From: Candidatus Daviesbacteria bacterium
GTDB taxonomy: Bacteria; Patescibacteriota; Microgenomatia; Daviesbacterales; UBA10151
Direction of reading: 5' to 3'
Assembly (NCBI GenBank): GCA_003519445.1
Contig: DOWS01000047.1
Coordinates: forward strand, 1-43,278
Length of the DNA stretch: 43,278 nucleotides
Shown here: positions 37,842 through 43,278 of the stretch, in pieces
Layout of the letters: the number at the start of each line of letters is the position of its first letter
How positions within the stretch are numbered: the first letter of the stretch is position 1
Notes under the pieces: model-generated
What the model was told of the DNA's origin: nothing
Database searches by the model: none
Seen by the model: only the letters and a program-made list of their open reading frames with translations
Program-made: the position numbers and the translations under genes

Positions 37842-39620
37842 CTATTCTCCTAAAGTCCTCCCTGATTCTGTAGCAGGAATATATATATCCTGTATCAGTT
37901 TATTTTTATCAGGAGAAAAAAACCAGCGGAAAGTTTCTTTCACCACCGGAGCTGCCACTGATGACCCTTCTCCACCTCCCTCTATTAAAACAGTCATGGC
38001 AATTTTTGGATCATCCGCAGGAGCGTATGCGGTATACCAGGCATGAGTGCGGTTTTTAGGATCACCATATTCTGCTGTTCCTGTTTTACCAGCTGTTTGA
38101 ATAGGAAAAGTAAAAAACGGCCAGGCAGTCCCCCCTGCTTTGGGCACTTCCGACAACCCCTGCCTAATTGATTTAAGTTGTTCTTTGGAAACAATGTCGG
38201 AAAGCACAAGCTCTTTTTTGGACTGTAAGAGTTTGGGCTTGTATAAAATACCGTTATTTGCCACAAATGAAGTCAAACTTAAAATTTGCAAAGGAGTTGT
38301 CAAAATAAAACCCTGTCCAATAGATAAATGCAAGGTGTCTCCCGGATACCAAATCTCTCCTATATTTTTCAGTTTCCAGGTTCCATCCGGCACCAAACCC
38401 ATTCCTTCTCCCGGAATATCTATGCCTGTTTTTTCTCCCAAATGCAGCTTTCTTGCCCAAGAAATTAAAGGATCCAAGCCTAAAATTTGTGCTACTTGAT
38501 AAAAATAAGTATCTGTAGAACGTTTGAGAGCCTTGACCAAATTAACCGATCCTTCGGTTTTCCCGTATTGATTAAAATACCAGTTGGAAAACCTGAAAGC
38601 GCCCAGATAAATTTCACCCGTATCTAAAAATTCCGTTTGCGGGGTAACTTTATTACTGGTGATTGCGGCAATACCGGAGATTATTTTAAAAGTAGACCCC
38701 GGAGGATAGGTGCCGGCTATGGCGCGGTTTAAAATTGGAAAATCTGATCTTTGGAAAAGTTCCGAAATTGCCCCCTCGTCGCGATATTTAGTAAAAACAT
38801 TTGGATCAAATGAAGGTATGGAAACAAGGGAGAGTATCTGGCCGTTTCCCGGGTCCATAGCAATTGCGGCTCCGCAGCAACTGCCTGATTTGATAAGCGC
38901 ATTTTGCATTTCCGCATAAACCTTTTCTTGCAAAGCAGCATCAATGGTTAAATAAATATTTTTTCCGGGAACCGGCACCACCTGGCGGAGGATCCGCAAT
39001 TTATTATTTTTGGAATCTGTTTCAATAATCTCACCTCCATCTTTACCTTTAAGAGTGCTCTCATATTGGGCTTCCGCGCCGCTTTGGCCAATTCTGTCTC
39101 CGGCTAAATAACCTGCAAATTGGCCTTCTTTAAGCTGATCAGGAGAAATTTCACCCACGAATCCCACTACATGAGCCAATTTTTCGCCATATGGATAAGT
39201 ACGGACATTATCCACCTCCAAATCCGGCGAAGCCGGATCGTCTTTTACTTCCAATTTTAGCGCTTCTTCGCGGGTAATGAGTTTTGTTTTGTTTATTTCT
39301 TTATCAAACAAACGGAAAGCAGGAGAATTAGCAGCTAAAATTTTGTTGTTCCGGTCGAAAATAACACCGCGGGGGGCGTGGATAATCTTAATTTGAACCC
39401 GGTTGCCGTCTGCCAGCTCCCTGTTGAGGCTACCTTTAACTATTTGCAAAGAAGTCAGCCGCAAAAAAATCAGGAAAAAGGAAACTAAAGTTAATATCAA
39501 AAAAAAAGTTGTTGTCCAGGGATTTTTGTCAAACTCTTTAATATCCGGATTAAAATTTGGAAGCAAACGATCTTTCCACTCGCTTGCCTCCCCAAAATCT
39601 AAAAAGCGTTTTTTTCTCAT
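37842..39620 (-). CDS. mrdA: Penicillin-binding protein 2 (transpeptidase)
   Basis: 592 residues. One N-terminal membrane helix (about 36-57), a dimerisation/pedestal region from R-G-V-I-F-D-R-N (84-91), the active serine in P-G-S-T-F-K near 307-312 and the K-T-G triad near 510. It crosslinks peptidoglycan during elongation. Residues ~128-133 are encoded by a palindrome also found in dnaX. It overlaps mreD by four bases. Confidence 0.96.
   Translation of the reverse strand: MRKKRFLDFGEASEWKDRLLPNFNPDIKEFDKNPWTTTFFLILTLVSFFLIFLRLTSLQIVKGSLNRELADGNRVQIKIIHAPRGVIFDRNNKILAANSPAFRLFDKEINKTKLITREEALKLEVKDDPASPDLEVDNVRTYPYGEKLAHVVGFVGEISPDQLKEGQFAGYLAGDRIGQSGAEAQYESTLKGKDGGEIIETDSKNNKLRILRQVVPVPGKNIYLTIDAALQEKVYAEMQNALIKSGSCCGAAIAMDPGNGQILSLVSIPSFDPNVFTKYRDEGAISELFQRSDFPILNRAIAGTYPPGSTFKIISGIAAITSNKVTPQTEFLDTGEIYLGAFRFSNWYFNQYGKTEGSVNLVKALKRSTDTYFYQVAQILGLDPLISWARKLHLGEKTGIDIPGEGMGLVPDGTWKLKNIGEIWYPGDTLHLSIGQGFILTTPLQILSLTSFVANNGILYKPKLLQSKKELVLSDIVSKEQLKSIRQGLSEVPKAGGTAWPFFTFPIQTAGKTGTAEYGDPKNRTHAWYTAYAPADDPKIAMTVLIEGGGEGSSVAAPVVKETFRWFFSPDKNKLIQDIYIPATESGRTLGE
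39222..39238. repeat. 17-base palindrome in mrdA, shared core with dnaX
   Basis: ATCCGGC-GAA-GCCGGAT, seven pairs and a three-base loop. The 15-base core matches dnaX 9224-9238 in inverted orientation. Encodes part of D-D-P-A-S-P-D. Confidence 0.6.
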
Positions 39621-40027
39621 ATACGGAGTTTAATTTCTTTTGTTGGAATAAATCTTTCTTCCCACATCTTTAAAGAATAAAAGATAGGGAGTGATACAAT
39701 GCTTGCCCAAACAGCCGGGAGTAAACCGTTATCAGCTAAAACCAATATAAAAGTTAAGGGTACAACCAAAAACGGGTGTCCGGCCAAGCGCGACTTTGAC
39801 AAAACCTGAATTATCTGTACAACTATTAAATAAACCATGCTTTTTGCGCCCAATGGGTCAAGAGTTAAATGGGATATTAATAGTCCCAAGAAAAAGGCAA
39901 GAAAAAGATTGGATTTTTGCGCCTTAAGATAAGCCCTACTGATAAGAATAACTAGCACCAGATCAAGCGGCCAGATGGTGGTCTGCAAAAAAGAAACAAT
40001 GATTAAAATAATTATTAATGTTTTCAA
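39617..40027 (-). CDS. mreD: Rod-shape protein MreD
   Basis: 136 residues with four to five hydrophobic helices, including P-L-D-L-V-L-V-I-L-I-S near 20-30, typical of MreD. Identification rests on membrane topology and the mreC-mreD-mrdA order. It overlaps mreC and mrdA by four bases each. Confidence 0.85.
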   Translation of the reverse strand: MKTLIIILIIVSFLQTTIWPLDLVLVILISRAYLKAQKSNLFLAFFLGLLISHLTLDPLGAKSMVYLIVVQIIQVLSKSRLAGHPFLVVPLTFILVLADNGLLPAVWASIVSLPIFYSLKMWEERFIPTKEIKLRI

Positions 40028-40815
40028 GATTCTCCTATCACAAATACCAGATCCAGATCCCTTAAACTAAAAACCGGTTCTACTTTAGCCTGTTTGAAAA
40101 TTTCATTTTCACGCTCCATCACTTCTTTCACCTTACCCAAAATTAAACCTCTAGGTAAATATCCTTCTGTCCCTTCCGAATAAACCAAATCTCCTGCTTT
40201 AATTTGTTCCTCATGCAGGATTTTATCAAACAGAAAATCCGTGCCGAATTGGCCTGATAAAACTCCTCTTGCTTTTCCGGAAAGCCCCTGGGAAAAAGCA
40301 GCCACTTTAGAATCAGGATCGGATAAAAGCCGGACATTGGCGGCTTGGGCTGAAATCTCTATTACTTTGCCAATAAAATTATCCTTAAATACAACAACTT
40401 GCCCTATCTTAATATTGCTACTTTCCCCTTTATCAATTCTTAAATTTCTGGAAAGCCCAATTGGACGGGCAGGTATTAAATTATAAATTCTGGGGTCAAG
40501 ATATTGCTCCTGGGCAACAAGAGCTTCTGTTTCAGCCAGTTTTTTCCGCAAACCGGCATTTTCCGATAAAAGATCACCCATTTGTTCTTTTAAAGCCTTA
40601 TTTTCCCGGGCCGCTCGGCGCGCTTCAAAAATAAAATTAAATTGCCGCTTGATTTGCTGGTTGGTTGAATAAAGCCCAAAAGATATAGGATTGGTCAGAT
40701 AAAATGCCCCTCTTTTGAAAAAGTCCATAAAATGAACACTATCTGCCAAAAAGATTACTAAACTTAAAAATATCAGGAGAAGAAAAAGTTTTAAATTGGG
40801 GATGGCTTTAATCAC
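40024..40815 (-). CDS. mreC: Rod-shape protein MreC
   Basis: 263 residues from GTG 40815. One N-terminal helix (about 8-25), a coiled coil (about 65-100), then the periplasmic beta domain with I-P-A-R-P-I-G near 115-121 and V-R-L-L-S-D-P-D-S-K-V-A-A near 159-171. It links cytoskeleton and PBP2. mreB, normally just upstream, is not in the window. TATATT (40828-40823) seven bases before the GTG suggests a leaderless transcript. Confidence 0.92.
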   Translation of the reverse strand: MIKAIPNLKLFLLLIFLSLVIFLADSVHFMDFFKRGAFYLTNPISFGLYSTNQQIKRQFNFIFEARRAARENKALKEQMGDLLSENAGLRKKLAETEALVAQEQYLDPRIYNLIPARPIGLSRNLRIDKGESSNIKIGQVVVFKDNFIGKVIEISAQAANVRLLSDPDSKVAAFSQGLSGKARGVLSGQFGTDFLFDKILHEEQIKAGDLVYSEGTEGYLPRGLILGKVKEVMERENEIFKQAKVEPVFSLRDLDLVFVIGES

Positions 40816-40822
40816 GCCTCAC

Positions 40823-40828
40823 AATATA
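40823..40828 (-). promoter_or_regulatory. mreC -10 box
   Basis: TATATT seven bases upstream of GTG 40815; no clear -35. It would give a leaderless mRNA starting with GTG, which is less common than ATG. Confidence 0.4.
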
Positions 40829-40909
40829 CCAAATTTCGCCGTATAATCCTAGTAATCGGTACAAACTTGCAAAGATATCTGCAACAGGTTCAATTCTACA
40901 GGCTGTCTC

Positions 40910-41287
40910 TTAAAGGAGTTCCAAGTCTTTAATGCCGGCAAAATCTTTTTTATTAAGAGTAAAAAACCGGGCGCCATTGATAATGACTGTAGAAGCAATG
41001 GCCGCATCAGCCAGATCAACCCGGCGATCCAAATCTCTGGCAATTTCTCCTGCTTTTTGGGCAATTTCAAAAGTGTAAGGCAAAACTTTCAGGGGACCAA
41101 GCGTAGCCAGTAAAAATTCTTCTTCTTGCCTCTCCCTGGTACTTTTACCCTCAAATAGCTCCTGAATACTTATAATAGATAAGGCAAATAGTTCATTGGG
41201 GAATTTCTTACCCAGAGAAAGCAGTGGAGAGTTCTTGCCATGCCGGCGTAAATGTTCAATAATGATATTGGTATCGAGTACTACCAC
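40910..41287 (-). CDS. vapC: PIN-domain toxin (VapC-like), second module
   Basis: 125 residues. PIN residues: D5 in V-V-L-D-T-N-I-I-I, E in I-Q-E-L-F-E-G, D in V-D-L-A-D-A-A-I, then T-L-N-K-K-D-F. Closer to the classic VapC pattern than the first module. It overlaps its antitoxin by seven bases. Confidence 0.92.
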   Translation of the reverse strand: MVVLDTNIIIEHLRRHGKNSPLLSLGKKFPNELFALSIISIQELFEGKSTRERQEEEFLLATLGPLKVLPYTFEIAQKAGEIARDLDRRVDLADAAIASTVIINGARFFTLNKKDFAGIKDLELL

Positions 41288-41583
41288 GCCTTTTTCCTTT
41301 TTGCCGAGGCTTCAAGTTCTATTTTTCTTCTCCTTTTCAGCATCCTGTCCAACTCTCTGGAATCTTTACTCCATGCGCCGGCGGTTTTTTCCCAGATCTT
41401 CAGGCGAAAATCAGTTCCATCAACTGCTGTTATCACATCATCAATAGGATAAAGGTGAATTCCCCCTGCTCCAACAATGAGATTTAATGCAACACCCAAT
41501 CTAATTCCCAGTTGATCTCTGACCTCCTTGGGTATCACGATTTGGCCTTTGGCATTTGGCTCCACAATATTTCCTACTTTCAT
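41281..41583 (-). CDS. AbrB-type antitoxin, second module
   Basis: 100 residues. The AbrB hairpin reads V-E-P-N-A-K-G-Q-I-V-I-P-K-E-V-R-D-Q-L-G-I; the C-terminus is a lysine/arginine-rich toxin-binding helix. Probably autoregulated from the promoter overlapping its start. Confidence 0.92.
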   Translation of the reverse strand: MKVGNIVEPNAKGQIVIPKEVRDQLGIRLGVALNLIVGAGGIHLYPIDDVITAVDGTDFRLKIWEKTAGAWSKDSRELDRMLKRRRKIELEASAKRKKAW

Positions 41584-41592
41584 ACTGGTAAT

Positions 41593-41621
41593 ATTTTACT
41601 ACTTTTTAGGGAATTTGTCAA
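41593..41621 (-). promoter_or_regulatory. Promoter of the second toxin-antitoxin module
   Basis: TTGACA (41621-41616), exactly 17 bases, TAAAAT (41598-41593), then nine bases to ATG 41583: a leader of two or three bases. Same design as the promoter at 16944-16972. Confidence 0.8.
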
Positions 41622-41641
41622 ATAAAAAATTAATAAGGTAA

Positions 41642-42151
41642 TTAAACTAGCACATTACTGACTAATTCTTCTGTTCTTGCTACTGCTAATCGATTATCCA
41701 TGATCCGGTAAATCAGCCCGTTACGATCATAGCGGCTATAAACTATGCAGTCTCCCAGCCATCCCTCACTACCTTTTGGCCTTTTATCATGAAAAATAAT
41801 GGCTTGTCTTGCCATATTTGCACCAACAACTAACACCTTGTGATCATTTGTTTCCTCACTGGAAACCGGTTCATGTATTTCTGGAATTGCTTGCACATAA
41901 AAGGTATGGCCTTCAACAGAAAAGCGACCTCTCACCCTGGCTAAAAGTACACCAACTTTACGACTGATTTCTTCGGGAGGTAATGGTGACAGGTACTCTT
42001 CCACAACTGCGCGTGGCACCTTTTTGACTGGCCGCAGTCCGGCTTCTTGTCTAGTCTGGTTAAGACGGGCCAAAGCTACACGTCTGGCAGTCTCCAAATC
42101 GGCATCGATTAAAGGCGAATGATATCCCCCCCCCATTAGTTCCATTATCAT
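41642..42151 (-). CDS. Hypothetical protein with a 9-G tract near its start
   Basis: 169 residues from ATG 42151. No family recognised. Soluble; helical N-terminal half with A-R-R-V-A-L-A-R-L near 23-31, strand-rich C-terminal half. Codons 6-9 contain a run of nine G (42134-42126), which could slip. TATAAT (42165-42160) is eight bases before the ATG, leaderless. Confidence 0.65.
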   Translation of the reverse strand: MIMELMGGGYHSPLIDADLETARRVALARLNQTRQEAGLRPVKKVPRAVVEEYLSPLPPEEISRKVGVLLARVRGRFSVEGHTFYVQAIPEIHEPVSSEETNDHKVLVVGANMARQAIIFHDKRPKGSEGWLGDCIVYSRYDRNGLIYRIMDNRLAVARTEELVSNVLV

Positions 42152-42222
42152 TAACTAAAATTATATCATGTTCACAAAAAACTTGCAAAGTGGGGTTTAA
42201 GAGGCTATAGTAGAATGAATTT
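42152..42222. promoter_or_regulatory. Divergent promoters for the orphan gene and pyrF
   Basis: Minus: TATAAT 42165-42160. Plus: TTGCAA (42183-42188), 17 bases, TATAGT (42206-42211), or alternatively TAGAAT (42211-42216), ahead of ATG 42223. Both transcripts would have leaders of zero to four bases. Confidence 0.6.
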
Positions 42223-42945
42223 ATGGCTAAAAGTTTTTTGGATAAATTAAGGGCAAAATGGGATGAGAAGAAATTTGTTTGTGTGGGTTTGGATCAGGGC
42301 AGTTTTGAATTTGACAAAAAAATCATTGATGTTACTTTTGATTTAGTCTGCGCTTATAAACCCAATGCGGCTTTTTATGAAGAAGAACAGTTACAAAAAA
42401 CTGTCAGCTACATAAAAAATACCCACCCTGATATTCCAATAATTTTAGATGCCAAGCGAGGAGATGTGGAAAATACCAACATAGCTTATGCAAAAGCTAT
42501 TTTTGATGATTTGGGAGCAGATGCGGTTACAGTAAGCCCTTATCTGGGAGGAGACAGCCTGCAGCCTTTTTTTGAAAGAAAAGATAGAGGCATTTTTGTT
42601 TTGGTTAAAACTTCCAATCCGGGAGCAGGAGAATTCCAGGATCTTATTTTTAAGGTTATTGCAGAACATGTTGTTACCTGGAATACAAATGGCAATTTAG
42701 GAGTGGTTGTAGGCGCAACTTATCCTGAAGAACTTAAGGCAGTCAGGGAAATTGTAGGCGATATGCCTATTCTGGTTCCGGGAATAGGGGCCCAAAGCGG
42801 AGATTTAGAGACAACTCTGAAAAACGGCTTAAATTCTAACAAACAAGGCTTAATAATTTCCTCTTCCCGAAGCATTATTTTTGCCCCAAACCCAAGAGAA
42901 GCTACTTTAAGTTTGGATCATAAGATAAAGGAGGCATTAAAATGA
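42223..42945 (+). CDS. pyrF: Orotidine 5'-phosphate decarboxylase
   Basis: 240 residues. The catalytic K/D network is in I-L-D-A-K-R-G-D-V-E-N-T-N near 73-85, the form of the type 2 enzymes; V-P-G-I-G-A-Q-S-G-D near 187-196 binds phosphate. It makes UMP from OMP. It overlaps pyrE by four bases (ATGA), and GGAGG at the end of pyrF is the pyrE ribosome site. Confidence 0.95.
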   Translation: MAKSFLDKLRAKWDEKKFVCVGLDQGSFEFDKKIIDVTFDLVCAYKPNAAFYEEEQLQKTVSYIKNTHPDIPIILDAKRGDVENTNIAYAKAIFDDLGADAVTVSPYLGGDSLQPFFERKDRGIFVLVKTSNPGAGEFQDLIFKVIAEHVVTWNTNGNLGVVVGATYPEELKAVREIVGDMPILVPGIGAQSGDLETTLKNGLNSNKQGLIISSSRSIIFAPNPREATLSLDHKIKEALK

Positions 42946-43278
42946 GTATCGCAGAACAAGTTGCCAAAATGCTTTTAGAAATAAAAGCAGTCACTTTATC
43001 CCCCCAAACCCCATATAAATTTGTTTCAGGCATGTACTCTCCGATTTATACTGACAACAGGCTCTTGATGGGCTACCCTGTTAAAAGAAAGGAAATCACA
43101 GGTTATATGGCCAATTTAATGAAAGAGAAAATGCTTGCTCCGGAAATAATTGCCGGCACTTCCACAGCCGGAATTCCCCCCGCAGCCTGGCTGGCAGAAC
43201 TGCTTGAACTACCCATGGTTTATGTCCGGGGCAACTTAAAAGACCATGGCAAAGGAAAACAAGTGGAGGGGGTAATGA
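42942..43278 (+). CDS. pyrE: Orotate phosphoribosyltransferase, partial
   Basis: ATG 42942, open to the right edge, about 112 residues seen. F-V-S-G-M-Y-S-P-I-Y-T-D-N-R near 27-40 and G-T-S-T-A-G-I-P near 70-77 are the PyrE signature regions; the PRPP loop would lie beyond the window. With PyrF it forms the last two steps to UMP. The catalytic K-D-H-G-K-G-K loop is visible near 101-107. Confidence 0.93.
   Translation, partial: MSIAEQVAKMLLEIKAVTLSPQTPYKFVSGMYSPIYTDNRLLMGYPVKRKEITGYMANLMKEKMLAPEIIAGTSTAGIPPAAWLAELLELPMVYVRGNLKDHGKGKQVEGVM

Noticed and set aside
40849..41070. 73-residue minus-strand frame between mreC and vapC
   Set aside because: Mostly overlaps the confirmed vapC frame and has no start signals.

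Overview
The window looks like a chromosomal piece of a Candidate Phyla Radiation (Patescibacteria) bacterium, probably Microgenomates-like. The evidence is a set of short, streamlined housekeeping genes, most of them overlapping the next gene by 1-23 bases; TGA used as an ordinary stop (genetic code 11); a trigger factor without its PPIase domain; a short EF-Ts; a PaaX/Cas2-like regulator; a small coiled-coil gene before cysS; and AT-rich DNA. The taxonomic call is inference from gene content. I recognised no tRNA, rRNA or CRISPR array.

Layout. 1-936: the end of an unknown zinc-knuckle gene and, divergently, dgkA and a PAP2 phosphatase (undecaprenyl lipid recycling). 1327-5688 (mostly minus): M16 peptidase, cmk, a small orphan gene, a pair of tiny membrane proteins on the plus strand, cysS and its coiled-coil neighbour. 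5720-15023 (minus): recR, ybaB, folD, glyA, dnaX, ybeY, yqeY, rpsU, HIT, tig, proS. 15038-15387 (plus): a second tiny membrane-protein pair. 15399-20573 (minus): csaA, GNAT and an AbrB/VapC toxin-antitoxin operon, an IS-derived mini-element, then rpsB-tsf-frr-rseP. 20642-27411 (minus): a Bro-N gene and a thymidylate/folate cluster (folA, a SIS protein, thyA, two dCTP deaminase/dUTPase-family genes), aspartokinase behind a leader-peptide attenuator, and tmk. 27486-36122 (minus): a NYN protein, an orphan gene, pyrG, topA, and upstream of topA a compact seven-gene operon for a membrane-anchored Clp-type ATPase and small membrane/exported proteins. 36224-37828 (plus): PaaX/Cas2-like regulator and an orphan gene. 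37842-42151 (minus): PBP2-MreD-MreC, a second AbrB/VapC module, an orphan gene. 42223-end (plus): pyrF and partial pyrE.

How they work together. glyA, folD, thyA, folA, the deaminases and tmk give one-carbon transfer and dTMP formation; pyrE, pyrF, cmk and pyrG cover pyrimidine nucleotides; dgkA, PAP2, PBP2 and MreCD serve the envelope; rpsB, tsf, frr, rpsU, proS and cysS serve translation. Promoters with a -10 box about 6-9 bases from the start codon recur, so many first genes are probably on leaderless mRNAs, while genes with long leaders (rpsB, aspartokinase) or inside operons (GNAT, rpsU, pyrE) have Shine-Dalgarno sites.

The strongest unexplained signals are: (i) a Thr/Lys leader-peptide transcription attenuator before aspartokinase; (ii) the membrane Clp-like operon; (iii) three related loci that each pair a ~71-74 aa two-helix membrane protein with one or two 33-44 aa single-helix proteins; (iv) repeat units carried in frame inside essential genes (dnaX, tig, thyA, cysS, topA, mrdA).
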